Positions 1-12,800 of a stretch of DNA of 32,642 nucleotides are shown piece after piece (within the stretch, counting starts at the first letter, position 1; each line of letters opens with the position of its first letter). The position numbers and the translations under genes are program-made. The notes under the pieces were generated by a model. That model searched no databases. It was given only the letters and a program-made list of their open reading frames with translations, and was not told the origin of the DNA. The DNA lies in assembly GCF_903853455.1 (NCBI RefSeq), contig NZ_CAINTR010000196.1:1-32642 (forward strand), written 5' to 3'. Source of the stretch: an uncultured Magnetospirillum sp. GTDB taxonomy: Bacteria; Pseudomonadota; Alphaproteobacteria; Rhodospirillales; Magnetospirillaceae.

Positions 1-16
1 GCTTGCGAGTGCAAAG

Positions 17-343
17 ATGATCCCCGACCTCCTCGACGCCCACCTCGCCCTTGGCCGCCTCACCGAACGTCTCGCCGATCCCGAGGAGCATGAGCTGTGG
101 CTGTTCGACGCCTTGCGCCGCGAGGCCATCGGCAGCCTCGGTCTGGAAGGCCGGTTGCTGGTGCTGGAGGATCTGGCGGTGGCGATGCTGTCTCCTGGCT
201 CCGCCCATCCTGAAGACATCGCCGAGGGCCTCGGCCTGGTTGCGACCGGGGAATTCCTGTTGGGACGTGAAGAGGCATCTCCGTCCCGCAAAGAGATCGA
301 CTTCCTGTCGCCTTGCGCTGAAAATGTTCCCAGAACATTTTGA
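17..343 (+). CDS. 3' part of a small gene, DUF1612/RHE_PE00001-like (tentative)
   Basis: This is an open frame of 108 codons from the first ATG. The frame is also open upstream to the window edge (codons reading L-A-S-A-K before the Met), so the true start may lie outside. The pattern IPDLLDAHLALGRLTERL, then RREAIGSLGLEGRLLVLEDL, looks like the N-terminal part of the DUF1612 / RHE_PE00001 family of replicon-associated helix-turn-helix proteins, where an 'LEG.LV.LEDL' motif is typical. That family is normally several hundred residues long and this copy stops far too soon. Its last residues (about SPCAENVPRTF) are encoded by the left part of a palindrome, and the TGA lies inside the right arm, so the coding frame probably runs into foreign or rearranged DNA. 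I infer a truncated, probably non-functional remnant. It converges with the giant reverse-strand gene and is unlikely to be functionally linked to it. The family assignment is from memory of motifs, not a search. Confidence 0.4.
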   Translation: MIPDLLDAHLALGRLTERLADPEEHELWLFDALRREAIGSLGLEGRLLVLEDLAVAMLSPGSAHPEDIAEGLGLVATGEFLLGREEASPSRKEIDFLSPCAENVPRTF

Positions 344-350
344 AGCGCAA
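313..350. repeat. 38-bp interrupted palindrome over the stop codon
   Basis: Outer arms TTGCGCT (313-319) and AGCGCAA (344-350) pair perfectly. Inner arms AAAATGTTC (321-329) and GAACATTTT (333-341) also pair perfectly around a CCA spacer. Only one unpaired base on the left and two on the right separate the arms. No T-tract follows on either strand, so it is not a standard intrinsic terminator. It could be an operator (TGTTC-N3-GAACA core), a mobile-element end, or a dispersed palindromic repeat. It differs from the alphaproteobacterial LexA box, which is a direct GTTC-N7-GTTC repeat. Confidence 0.75.
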
Positions 351-524
351 TCTCGACCTCAACCGAGACGGTAATGGCCGGTTGGCGGTTATAACACGGT
401 AAAAAATATCGCCACATCTCCTTATCGATGAACGATTTCACCTGAAAGCCGACGCCCATAAGCCAGTTCCGTTTTGAGACCGCGATGCGGCATGTTCTGA
501 GGGACATGATTGCCAGCCGTCGTG

Positions 525-660
525 GTGTTGAGCCCGCAATAGACCGTCCTGGGCGCAATGCCCAGTAGGCGGTGCTCGAGGTGGAAGAGCAGTACGGGCA
601 CATCGGGCTCGTACGCTTGACTGCGACGTGCCGTGGACGAAGGCGTGATGTCTTATCCGA
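525..660 (+). other. Structured segment upstream of domain V, probable group II intron RNA fragment
   Basis: This non-coding stretch has two clear short hairpins on the + strand: CTGGGC (549-554) with GCCCAG (560-565) around a GCAAT loop, and GTACG (592-596) with CGTAC (610-614). Together with the domain V hairpin just downstream they suggest remains of intron RNA. A GTGTTG at 525 is a conceivable but unproven 5' end. No reverse transcriptase/maturase can be read here; the space is far too small. Positions 351-524 show no gene or structure I can name. Confidence 0.3.
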
Positions 661-693
661 GAGCCGGATGCGGGAAATCCGCCTGTCCGGTTC
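661..693 (+). ncRNA. Group II intron domain V hairpin
   Basis: The 33 nt fold exactly like a group II intron catalytic domain V. A 9-bp lower helix pairs GAGCCGGAT with GTCCGGTTC, including the usual G.U near the base and the catalytic AGC. A 2-nt bulge (CT, 683-684) lies on the 3' side, and an upper helix pairs GCGGG with TCCGC. The canonical form is 34 nt (9+5+4+5+2+9); this one has a 3-nt AAA loop closed by G.T where a GNRA tetraloop is expected, so it is one base short. I could not define domain VI or the intron 3' end. No intron-encoded protein is present, so this is an ORF-less or, more likely, degraded intron on the strand opposite to the giant gene. Confidence 0.75.
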
Positions 694-841
694 GATGGGC
701 GGGGTGTCGAAACGGAGCCAGGGTCGAACCAATAAGGCACCGCCAGACGAAAGGGACGGAACATAGATATGTCCGACCTACAGCCGCCGCGCCACACCTC
801 GACTCTACAAATCTTAATCTCCTTGAGCCTCACTTTTTCCA
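694..841. other. Intergenic remainder, no gene or terminator identified
   Basis: Between domain V and the stop codon of the giant gene I see no credible coding frame. GGCGG near 698 and CCGCC near 746 could pair over a long loop, perhaps intron domain VI or 3' flank, but this is weak. On the reverse strand, downstream of the giant gene's TGA, there is no GC-rich hairpin followed by a T run. Confidence 0.3.
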
Positions 842-3800
842 TCACGTCACATGGGTGTGGCTATCCAGCAGCACATGGAGATTGCCGTTGCTGTACTGGG
901 TATAGCTGTCGTGTTGGTTGTTGACCGTCAAGGATACTTGCCCGTCCGCATGCCAACCGCTGTCGGAGAAGCTGACATTGCTGGTATTTTGGTCGCTGCC
1001 AATCACCACGAGGCTATGGGCGGTTCCGGTCACCGCGTTGGTGCCGTTGGTCATGTTGGTCAGATGGGACAGGTCCAGCACCGCACTGTTGCTGCCAAAA
1101 GTACCGAGCTTCAGCACATCGAAATTCTGGATCGCGTTGGTTTGCAGCTTGGTGAAGTCGAAGACGGTGTTGGCGCCCCCCTCCCACACCAATTCATTGT
1201 TGCCGCCGGCGCCACCGTCCAGGAAGTGGAAGGCGGTACCGCTGACCCCCACGGTATTATCGCCGCCATGGCCGATGAACACATCGCCGCCGCCGCCGAG
1301 ATGCACCGTATCGTTGCTGCCGCCGACCGCGTAGTCAGTGGCATTGTTGGTCGTGGTGGTATAGCTGCTGTTGGAGCCGATATTGGTGGCGGCCTGGACC
1401 GTCAGCGACAGGCCGGTGCCTGAAAACACCGGATCAAACAGCCAAGTGCTGTTGGGGCCACCATCGAGACCGTGGATGGAGCTGAACTCTCCCGTCATAT
1501 GAGCGTCACTGAAAGAGTCGAGTGAGATCAGGGTGTAGTTGCCGGAGGAGGCGAGCGTGCCAGCGGAGATATCCAACTCGCCGCCCAGCGACAAGGTGCC
1601 GCTATAGATTATCAACTCGTCCCCCATCCCAGTGCCATTGATATTGACGTCGAAATAGAGATGCGAATAGTCCAGCAGGGTCATGTCGCCGATGACATGC
1701 AGGTAACCGGCATTGTTGGAATCGCCGAACTTGATGGCGCCGTCGCTGGTAAAGTCGGCGTCGGTGACGGTGAGCCAACTGGTTCCCGGTCCGCCGACGA
1801 TGGCGCCGTGATTGTCGAAATGGGCGTGGGTGCCGCTGCCGCCACCGCCGCTCAGAGCGTTGTCACTGACATAAACGAAGGTGCCCGACCCGATGCTGAT
1901 GCTGCCGTAATTGCTGAGGCCGCCGACGATCAGATTCAGGTCGTGGGTGGTGCTGATCAAGCCGTTGTTGATCAGATCGTCGGCGACGATGGAATGGGGT
2001 GCGTTGCTGCCTGCCTCGGTTCCGGCCGAGGCCAGGATTCCGTCGTTGGTCAGGGTGCCGTGGTCGGTCAGCGTCGCCATGTAGGAGAACATGTTGGTCG
2101 AGGTGCCGTTGGTCAGCTGGACGGTGCCGAGATTGTCGAAATCGTGTTCGAGCGTCAGCGACGCGCCGCTCATCATGTTCGTCGAGGCGTCCACCAGCAG
2201 CAAGGTGGCGGCGGCGTTCTGGAAGGCCATCCCGAAATCGATTCCGGTGGTGCCGGAACTGGTCAGCGACAGGGTGCCGCCGGTCAGGTTGACGGTGCCG
2301 GTACCGCTCAGGTTGCCGCCGGACATGGTGCCGCCCTTGGTCAGGACCAGGGTCGCGTCGATCTCGGTGGTCTGCATGCCGCCGCTCAGCGAGGCGCTGC
2401 CGTAGGAGGTCAGAGTGCCGCCGCCGGTGATGCCGCCCGACATCATCTGCAGCGAGCCGAAATCCTTGAAGTTGACGCCGCTGGCCAGCGACAGGGTGCC
2501 ACCCTCGATCATCAGGCTGGAGGTCGAATCGGCGCCGCCCATCACATCGACCGCGACGGTGCCGCCCATCAGTTCCAGCGTGCCGCCCCGCACCGTCTGG
2601 GTGCCGCCGATAGTCACGGTTCCCTGGCTCAGCTGCAGGCCGCCGACCTCGTCGCTGCCCGAGCCGTGGTGAACATAACCGCCAGCAATCGTCGCATTGG
2701 CCCCGATCTCCGGCTGGGCCGAGGACCAACTGGGGTCACTCCAATAGCCCATGGTACCGCCGGTCCAACTGCTGACATGGTCGATTTCCAGCACCTTGCC
2801 GGTGCCCGAGGTGCTGGTGGTGCCGTCGCTGACCGCGTAGCCGAAGGTGTCCAGCGCGGTATGGCCGGCGGTCGGCGTGTAGGTGAAGGTGTCGTGGACG
2901 GTGTCGAGATTGATGGTGCCGTTGGCGGTCACCAGGGTCTGATGGCCGGCAGTGATGCTGCCGCCGCCGGTCAGGGTATAGGTGAGCGCGTGGTCCTCGG
3001 GATCGATCGCCGCCAGGGTGCCGCTGGTGGCAGCGCCGCCGATAGCGTAGGCCGCGACGCCGGACCCGCCGATCACCGCCCCACCCAGCGCCGACAGACC
3101 GGTTCCGGCCTGCGACGCCGAGGCAAGATTGGCCGAGTAGGTGGCGCTGGAGGTGTCGAAGGTCCATAGGCCCACCAATCCGGCCTCGCCGCCGGTGGCC
3201 TTGGCGCCCATGGTGCTGGCGATGTCCTGGGCGCTACGGCCGACGTTCCATAGCTGGACGTCGGCGATTTGGCCTTGGAAGCCGTCGCCATTGGACAGGG
3301 AGGTCGTTGAAAGGGCAATGTCGCCGATGGAGGTCAAGCCGGGATTCACCGAATAGTCGTTCATCCCGACCTGATTGGTGACGACGGTCCGGACTCCGTC
3401 GAGGGAAATGCTCCAGATACCGTTTTCGCGGATCAGCGCCACATGGTGCCACTGGTTGGCGGTCATCACCGCGGAGATGGTGCCGCCGCCCAGCAAGGAA
3501 CTGGCGGCATAGCCGAGATGGCCGGTCGGATCGACGTAAAGGCCGAAGCCGCTATGGAGGTAGTCGCCGTTATAGGCGATGAACTGGTTACCGGTGCCGC
3601 CACCGGCCCAATTGACCCAGGCTTCAAGGGTGACGTTATCCGTCTGGGTCGAGGCCACCACCGATGTCACCGCCCCCATGGCGTAGGAGGTCAAGTTCAG
3701 TACGCCCCGGTTGGGCAGCAGGATCGGCGCCTGATTGACGGCGGTGACGGTGATGCTGTCGCTGACATTGGTCACCAGAGTATCGCCGATGCTGTCGGAC

Positions 3801-6800
3801 GACTGGTCCCAGACATTGACGCTCACGGTGTCGCTGCCGCTGAAGAACTGGTCGGCCTTGTAGCTGGCGCTGGCCAGCGCCGCGTTGACGCGGTCCAGGC
3901 TGCCGGAGAAGGTCATCGAGTGGCTGCCGTTGCTTCCCGCGGTGAAGGTCAGGCCGCCGGTATGGCCGAGGGTGATGCCGCCATGGGCATCGGTCAGCGT
4001 CACCTGATACTTCTGATTCGCCGCCTCGCCGATGGGATCGTGCACCGACAGGCCAAGGGCTTGGCTGCCGTTCTCGTTGATGGTGAAGGCCCCTGCCCCG
4101 CTGACCTGCGGCGCCTCGTGGATTTCCTTCACCTGGATTCCGATGGTCTCGTAGGTCAGGTTGCCGCTGCCGTCATTGATGCCGACCACGACGCTGTCGC
4201 TGCCGAAATAGTGGGCGTCGGGGGTGTAGACATAGCCGAGCGTGCTGCCGCTACCGGTGATGGTAACGGTGCCATGGGCCGCCTGCTGGGTCACCGTAGC
4301 GGTAAAGCCCGCCGCCGTCGACGGATTGTCGGTGTCGAGGGCCAGCAGGCCGCCGCGGGTAACGGTGTCCTCGCGGGTGGTGATGATAGCGTCGTCAACC
4401 TTTTCCTTGATGCTGGTCAGGGTGCCGCCGGTAACGGTCCCGTCGGCATTTCCGGCGGCATCGGGCGCGCTGCTGCCGGAGATATCATCCAGACGCCAGT
4501 TGTCCACCAACCCGGCTTCCTGACCGGTCAGGCGGGTGTTCATATAGGATTGAATCTCGGACTGTGTGCGGGAGTAGTCCCATACCCTCACATCGGACAT
4601 CATGCCGGAGAAGCCTTGGGCGGGGGTGCCGCCATCCACCACCTGGCCGATCAGCAGATCAGCGGCCGGGTTGGCCACGGCGCCATTGAAGTGATAGTTG
4701 ATGCTTCCGGCCGATTGCCCGTCGATGTACAGGGTGAAGGTGTCGCCAAGGCGGGTGACTGCCACGTGGGACCATTGGTTGGCGCTCAGCGTCTGGCTGG
4801 ACATCAGGTCGTAGTTGGAACTGAAAAGACCATCCCCGTTGACGGAACTATCGGCCATGAAGAACAGGTGGCCACCAATGAGCCCCAACCGCAACTGAGG
4901 AACGCCGATCCCCTGGTCCAGTTGCTTGGACAACAGCACCACTTCCGATCCCACGCTCGCCGCGTCAGGATTGATCCAGGTTTCCAGGGTGAAGTCGCCA
5001 CTACCCAAGGTCGCTAACGTACCGCCGCCGGCAATCCTGACGTTGCCGGTGCCGCTGAAATGCTCCGCCTTGCCGGCGGTGTTGAGGTAGAGCGGCGCGG
5101 CCGCATCGGGCGTCCCCATGGTGCCGAAACCGGTGCCCAGGATCATATCGTGGTGCAGGCCGGAATCGTCCTCCACCTTGGACGCCACGTAGCCGGAAAA
5201 GCTGAAGTTCTGGACCCGGTCCATGTGCAATTCGGCGATCAGGTGATCGTCGGTGGTGGTGATCCGGCGCTGGTAGTCGTCGGCCACCTCGGCGGCGGTG
5301 CGCACGTCGCCGAACAGCCGCACCTCGTCCATCTGGCCGACAAAGCCTTGGGTCGTGGTGTCGCCGCCGACATAGAGCGGACCGGTGCCGGTGAAGCTGC
5401 TCGGCCCGACGGCGGCTCCGACCAACAGGCCGTTCTCGTACAGGCTCATGGTGTGGGTGGCGGCGTCGTAGCTGCCGGCCCAATGGGTCCAAGTGTTGAC
5501 CAGGCCGGTGGTGTTGACGCTGATGGTGACGCCGCCCATGGTGAAGGCGAAATGGGTGGCGTCGGTAAAGCCCGCCGACAGGGCGCCGTTCTGATACAGC
5601 GCCGTCTGGACGCTGGATGCCGAGGCGCTGCGGTTGGCCCAGAACTCGAAGCTCAAGGACTGGCTGGCCAGGGTGACGCCGGCGACCTGCCCGTACTGGC
5701 TGCCGTTGAACTGCAAGGCGCCGCCCGCCGCGCCGACACCAATCGGCTCCACCGGGCTGGGCACCTCGAAGGCGATGACCTGGGTGGAGACGAAGCTGTC
5801 GGGACCCACCGCCTTGACCGTCAGCGTGTCGACGCCGTGCCAGCCGGCGTTGGGGGTGTAGGTGAAGCTGCCGTCGGCGTTGATGGTCACGCTGCCGTGG
5901 CCGGTGGCGAAGGCGGTGCCGGCGGTGCCGCCCACCGGTGCCCAGTTCAGGCTGGCCTCGGCCGGGGCATCGGCCGCCAAGGCGCCGTGATAGGGCACGC
6001 CGTATTCGGCGGTCACCATCTGGTCGTAGATGGGCGCGTCGGTGCTGACGCTGGTCAGGGTGCCGGTGACGGTGGCGTTATGCGGTATCGTGGCGGAATC
6101 CACCACCGTGGCCGCGCCGCTGGCATCGTCCAGGTGCCAGTTGGCCAGCAGGTTGTTTCCGGTTTCGTGGCCGGTCAGCTCGGTGTTCATGCTCTGCTGG
6201 ACCTGGGTACCGCTCAGCGCCGTTCCCCACACCCGCACATCGGCGATATCGCCGGTGAAGTCGTTGACTCCATCCCGCATGACACCGAGTTGAACCGTCG
6301 TGTTCATGGCCAAGGCGGAGATGGAACCATCCCAGCCGAACAGCGAGCTCGTGCTTTCCTGCACGCCATCGACGTACAGGGTCAAGGTATTGGCGGCGGT
6401 ATTCACCGTGTAGGCAACGTTGTGCCACAGCCCGTCGGCGATGTTGGTGGTGCCCACATAGGACTTGCCGTCGGTGCCGGTGGCGGTCACCTCGACCGCC
6501 AGCTTGCCGTTATACACTGCCATCTGGGCCCATGACGTAGAGCCGCCGGGGCTTTGGCTGGAGAAGATGCCGCCATCCCAGCCGACTGCCCCATCGGTCG
6601 TCCTGATCCAGGCCTGGACGGTATGGCTGCCAAAGCTCAGACTCGACGCGGTGGCCGACGTCGCGCCGTTGAAGTGCATCGCCTGCTGCGGCACCACAAG
6701 CATCTCGGCGCCGCCCGCCAGGGCCAGGTCGTGGCCGTTGCCGGTCTGGTCGGCCACACCGTCAAGGCCGTTCCAGTTGGCGATCAGGCCACTCTCGCCG

Positions 6801-9800
6801 CCGGACAGCAGCTGATTGTAGCTCTGGGCCACCTCCGACACCGAGCGGGCGTGGTCCCACACTCGCACGTCGGAAATCTGGCCGGCAAAGCCGTTGGCAT
6901 AGGTGGAGGCGCCGGTCTGGTCCTGGCCGATCAGCAGATCGCCGGCGGAAGGATTGATCGGCGTGGTGAACGGCAGGGTGGCGGTGCTGATACCCGAGCC
7001 ATTGAAGACATGGGTGGCGCTCATCTCCTGGCCGTTCACGAACAGGGTGACGGTCTGGTTCTGGTAGCTCACCGCCACATGCGCCCATTGCCCGGCGGCC
7101 AGGGGAGCGCCGATCGACGTCGCGTTGCCGCTTTGGGCGGCTGAGCCGGCAGCGAATTCAAGCTGATTGCCCACCAGCTCCAGCGTCATGGACTGGCTGC
7201 CCCATCCCTTGGACAGGATGGTCTGGTTGCCGGTCAGGGTGGTGGGATTGATCCAGGCCTCCAGGGTGAAATCGCCGCTGCCCAGGGTGGTCAGCGATCC
7301 CGAATTGCCGGCATCGGCCCGCTCGCTGCCGTTGAGCTGCAGCACGCCCATGTGCTGGCGTGCCCCCAGGATCTCGGTGGTGTCGCGCACCTCCAGCTTC
7401 ACCGACTTGTAGGTGTCGGTGACGCCGTCGTTGACCTTGACCACGAAGGTGTCGGCGCCGACATAGTTGGCGGTCGGGGTATAGGCGAAGCTGCCGTCGG
7501 CGTTCATCGCCAGGGTGCCGTGCAGCGGCGAGGCCTCGACGCCATAGGTCAAGGAGGCGCCGGCGCTGTCTTGGGCCAGCACCATGCCGTGGTAGGACGA
7601 GCCGCGATCGACCTCGACCACGCTGCCGGCGGTCGGCACGCCGCTGTCGACCAAGGTAACCCCGCCGACGACCGTGGCGCCGTGGCCGTGGCCCGATGCG
7701 TCGGCGACGGTGCCGCCGCTGAGGTTGTCGAGGCGCCACAGGCCGGCCAGCCCACCGGGATTGCCGTCCAGCGGACTATCCTTGCCGACGACGATCTCGG
7801 CCGGAGTAAGGGCGTAGCTCCACAGCCGCACATCGGCGATATCGCCGTGGAAGCCTTCACCGCCAAGCGTGCCCGCGGCGCCGATCACCAGATTGCCCGG
7901 ATGGGCCCCGAAGTCGCCAATCGGAGTGGTATTGCTGGGAAGGGCATAGCTCTGCCCGTCGACCACCAGACTCCACACACCGTTGGCGTGGACAAGGGCG
8001 ACATGCTGCCACTGCCCGGCGGTCAGGCCGATCTGGGTGCCGACAACGAGGGCTTGGCCGCCGCACATGAAGCCGAGCTTGCCGGTGCTGCTGTCCAGCA
8101 GCAAGCCATAGCCGCTGAAGCTGCCATCGCCGTTATAGGCGATGAACTGGTTACCCGTACCGGTGCCGTCCCACCTCACCCAGCTCTCGAGAGTCAAATC
8201 GCCGGTCAGGGCGATGGCGGTCCCGGCGCCAACGACGTAATTGCCGGTATCGAAATGCATGGCGCGGAACGGGGTGCCGCTGACCGAGGCCCCGTTCATC
8301 AGGGTGAGGTCGTGGCTGTTGCCGGAGTTGTCGGTGACGCCGTTGCCCTTCCACTCGGCCACCAGCGAACTGTCCGTGACGCCGGACAGATTCATGTTGG
8401 CGGCGATCTGTTCGGGGCTGTGGCTGTCGTCATACAGCCGCACCCCGGCCACTTGGCCGTGGAAGGTGGTGGCGCTGTCGATGCCGACGCCGCTGGCACC
8501 CGCCCGCGCGCCGACCATCAGGTTGTAGCCGTTGGACATGTCGAGCGGCGGCCCCGCCACCGCCTGGACCGGCTGGCCATCGACCATCAGCATGTAGCCG
8601 CCGTCCCAACGGGTGACCGCGAGATGGGCCCAATCGCCGGCGGTCAAGGCGGCGGGAGCGGTCAGGGTAACCGAGCCCAGGTGGAACACCGGCACCCCGT
8701 TCACCAGTTCCAGCGCCATGCCGTCGCCGGCGGTGGAATCCTTGGCCAGCACTATCTGGGTGCCGGTGCCGGTGACGCTGGCCGGATTGACCCAAGCCTC
8801 CAGGGTGAATTGGCCATTGGCGACATTGAAGATATTGCCGGCGCTGGCGTACTGGTTGCCGCGCAGGGTCAGCGACGTGTTCTGCGAGCCGTGGCCGACG
8901 ATGTCGGCGTGGTGGTCGCTGATCCAGGTAACGCCGGTATCGTAGGTGGCGTCATGACTGCCTGTCAGGTCATGGGCGACCGTGCCCGAGCCTTCGTCCA
9001 GCTTCCAGTAACCGGCCAGGTTGGTGTTGCCGGAAACCACGCCACCCGCCTGATCGTCGGCGACTTGGGCCGTGTTACGGGCGGTGTTCCACAGCTTGAC
9101 CTCGGCGATCTGGCCATGGAAATGGGTTCCCCCGGCGAGACCCGATTGGTCGGCGGTATAGGCGGCGCCGATCACGGTTTCCCCGGCGAATCCGGCTGTC
9201 GGAATGGGATTGATGGTGTCTGGTGTAATGTCGGGAGCAGCCGCTGTGCCGTAGTAATCCCGGAAGTGATTGTAGACGACCCCGTCGATCACCATCTCGA
9301 AGCTGCTGTTGTTCTTGACCAGGGCAATGTCATGCCACTGGTTGGCCGAGATGATCACGTCGTGGCCGGAAGCGTCTCGCAGGGTGTACAGCGCCCGGCC
9401 GTAGGCGGTAAAGCCGATCGAGCCGTCGGCGTGCATAATCACGCCGTAACCGCTGTGCGCCCAGTCGCCGTTGCTGAAGATCGTCGAGCCGTTGCCCTCG
9501 GCGGTGCCGTCCCAGTTGATCTTGGCCTCGACCGTAAAGGTAGTCACGTTGGTCGATGCATTGGCGTGCGTCTCGACAGCACCGGTAGTGCCAAAGCTCG
9601 CAGCCCGCGTGGGCGTCTCGACGATATGGGCCCCAGGCTGGTCGATGGCGGCGATCCAGGTCGTGCCGGCGGCATAGGTGCCGTTGCCGGCCGAATTGGT
9701 CAGATCGTAGGCGGTGATCCCGGTTCCCTCATCCAATTTCCAGTAGCCGAGCACGCCGGCTTCGTGACCGGTCATCTGGGTTCTCGACACGGCCTGAATC

Positions 9801-12800
9801 TGCGTCGATGTCAGCGCCTGATTCCAGACGCTGGCGCTTGCCATGTCGCCGATCAGATTCGTGGAAGAACTATATTCGTTTCCACCGAAAGCGGCAAAAT
9901 CCGCGGTAATATTCGGGACAACCACGCTGCCGCCGCCATCCGCATGGCCATCGACGTAGAAGGTCAGGTAGCCGGCGCCGTCATAGGCAACGGCGACCTG
10001 ATGCCACTGGCCATCGGCAACCGAGGTATTGCCGGCCGGGCCGGGGTGACTGTTCCAGCTCAACCCAAGCTTGCCGCCATCCAAATAGAAAACAGAAGCG
10101 ACGGGGTCGGTCCCGTAGCCATGGCCGACATCAATCAGCTCCTGGCGGCCGGTGCCGACGGATGTCCGCACCCAGGTCATATAGGTAAAGGCGCCGCTAC
10201 CGGTGCTAAGACCGGTCGGACTGGCAATGGAAACGGAATGAGATCCGTCGAAATGCGCAGACCCATCAACGATATGCGCCGCGCCGCCCAGCACCATGTC
10301 GCTGTAGCTGTCGCCGACCAGATTCGACGCCACCGACGCGCTGGCGTCGTTGAAGGTCCAGTGCCCGACCAGACCATCGGTCGAGTCGTTCTGGCCCGAC
10401 ATGGCGTTGCTGATCTGACTGGCCGGTAGCACCGTGTTCCACAGCTTGACGTTGTCGAACATGCCGGCGGTATTGGTGCCGAACCCGTCGGACCCCAGCA
10501 GCAGCTTGCCGAGATTGGACAGCAGGCTGGCGGAACCGCCGGTCGCGGTACCTGCCAGCACGCCGTCGAGATAGATATGAGTCTGGGCCGTCGCCTGCGA
10601 CCCGTCACAGGTGATGGTGACATGGTGCCAGCTGCCGTCGCCGAGCGAAACCGTGCCGGTGGCGGAACCGACCGCCGAACCATCCAGGGAGAGGTGGCCG
10701 GAGGGATCGATATTTGCCTGCACCAGAACGCTCGAGTTGGAGCCGACCAGGCTCAGCAGCGGATGCGTCACCGCGTCGAGATTGGTCGGCACCTTGACGT
10801 CGAACTCGACGCTGAGCTGCCTGTCGGCGAAATCCTGGGAATTCAGCTTGGCGGTGGCCGCCACGCTGGTTCCGGCGCTGGCCAGCACGCCGGTCGGCAC
10901 CGTGACCCCTGCGATGGTGGTCGGATCGGCGACGGTGACGCTGAACGTCTTGGGCGTCGAGGTCAGGGTTCCATCGCTGGCCTGCAGGGTGAAGCTGTCC
11001 GAACCGTAGAAGCCGGCGTCGGGGGTATAGGTGAAGCTGCCGTCGGAATTGACCACCAGGGTGCCGTTGTGGGGATCGCCGCCGGTCGCCTTGGCCACCG
11101 TCACCGTATTGCCGTCCTGGTCGTAGATCACCGCATGGCCGCTCAGCGCCACGCCCTCGGTGGTCGTCAATTCCGTCGCCCCGGCCTGCGGCAGAGATGC
11201 ATGCAAAGCAGACGGACCACTGACCGCCGTAAGGGCGGGACCTCCCACCATGAGAGCCGGACCGGCCAAGGGAGTCATGAGACCTCCCGTCGTGGTCCAG
11301 GCGCCAACCAAACCGGCTTCCTGGCCGGTCACGCCATGATTCATGGTCGCGGTAATGGCCGTCTGGTCCAGGGCCGTGTTCCACACCGCCAGATTGGTGA
11401 CTGCGCCGTTCAGCCAGTTGGAACCACCATCCCACGAACCGACCGACATCGCATTATAGCCGTAAGTGGTAAGCGCCGGGCCTCCCGACTGCTGGGCGAC
11501 CTTGACTCCGTCAAGCCACAACGCCTCGGTCGTCGTCCCGGTGCTGTTGTCATAAGTGACGGCCACATGATGCCACTGCCCAACGGAGATCGATCCGGGC
11601 GAAGGCATATTCGCCCCCGATCCCTGGACCATCAGTTTTCCGTCGGGCTCGACGTGCAGCGCCAGGGCATTGGCGACGAAGAAGATGGTCATATCGCCGC
11701 TACTGGGCAACGCATCCACCTTCACCCAGGTCTCGACCGTCATCTGCGTCGGGGTCGTGGCAATACCAGACAGGGTGGCTGTCAGGTTGTTGTTGGTGCC
11801 GTCGAGATGAACGGCCTGGGTCGTCGGCGTCACCAGGGCGACACTGCCCGACAGGGTCAGCGCATGCTGGCCGGTGAGGTCGGTCAGCGCATCACGATAG
11901 GAAGTGTCGCCGGTGGAGGGATCGAAGGTCCAGGCTCCCACCAGACCGGTCTCGGTGCCGGTGACCGGCGCCTCCGCCTGGGTGACCATGTCGTGGACCG
12001 AGCGGGCGGTGTCCCACACCCGCACATTGTCGATCATGCCGTTGAGGGCACTGGCGCCGTCGCTGCCGACGGTAATGGAGTCGATCGTCGCCAGCGACGA
12101 GCCGATGGTGGTCGTCGGAGTGAAATGGCCGACCACGGTGCCGTCGATCACCACGGTGGCCACGGCGGTGGCGGTGGCACCGGTGGCACCGCTGACGGTG
12201 GTGGCGTAGCTGACCGCGAGGTGATGCCAGGCGCCGGCGCCGATGACGGCCGTCGTCGTCACCATGCCGTTGCCGGTATCGAGGGTGATGTGGCCGGTCA
12301 TATCGACGCCAAGGGACAGATGATTGCCCGGAATACTGGACGACGACAGCCGGATCAGCCCCTGGCTGGCGCTCAGCGTCGAAAGGTTGACGTCACATTC
12401 CAGCGTCGCCTGACCCGACCCGAACGAACCGGGAGTCAGATAGCCGGAGGCCTTGGACATGGCGCCGCCGCTCAGCTGCAGCGCCTGGTTGGGCACCGCC
12501 AGCCCCTCCAACACCGGAGCATGGTTGACGGGCTGGACCACCAGGTCGGCCACCGCTGGCGCGGAGGTGAACTGGCCGTCCGAGACCTGATAGGTGACAT
12601 GGTCGGTGCCGGTGAAGTTGAAGTCCGGCGTATAGGTGAAGTTTCCGGTATGGGGGTCGAGCGTGATGGAGCCGTGGGCCGGCTGGCCGTTGGTCAGAAC
12701 GCTCCAGGTCAGGTTGGTCGAATCGACGTCGCTGGCGTTGAGATGGCCGGTCGGCTGGCTTTCAGACAGCGAAATCTGCTGGTCGCCACGGCCGGACACC

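Noticed and set aside
321-341. SOS/LexA box reading of the inner palindrome.
   Set aside because: Alphaproteobacterial LexA sites are direct GTTC-N7-GTTC repeats. This is an inverted TGTTC-N3-GAACA and does not match that or the GAAC-N4-GTTC form.
770-841. Possible intrinsic terminator for the giant gene.
   Set aside because: No stable GC-rich hairpin followed by a T run on the reverse strand; only a short A-rich patch near the stop codon.
438-845. Reverse-strand frame of 135 codons just downstream of the giant gene.
   Set aside because: The product is Arg/Ser/Pro-rich with no domain, lies over the group II intron-like segment, and has no good ribosome binding site.
572-905. Two short + strand frames (572-766 and 633-905).
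   Set aside because: They cross the domain V hairpin and the end of the giant gene; the composition is not protein-like.
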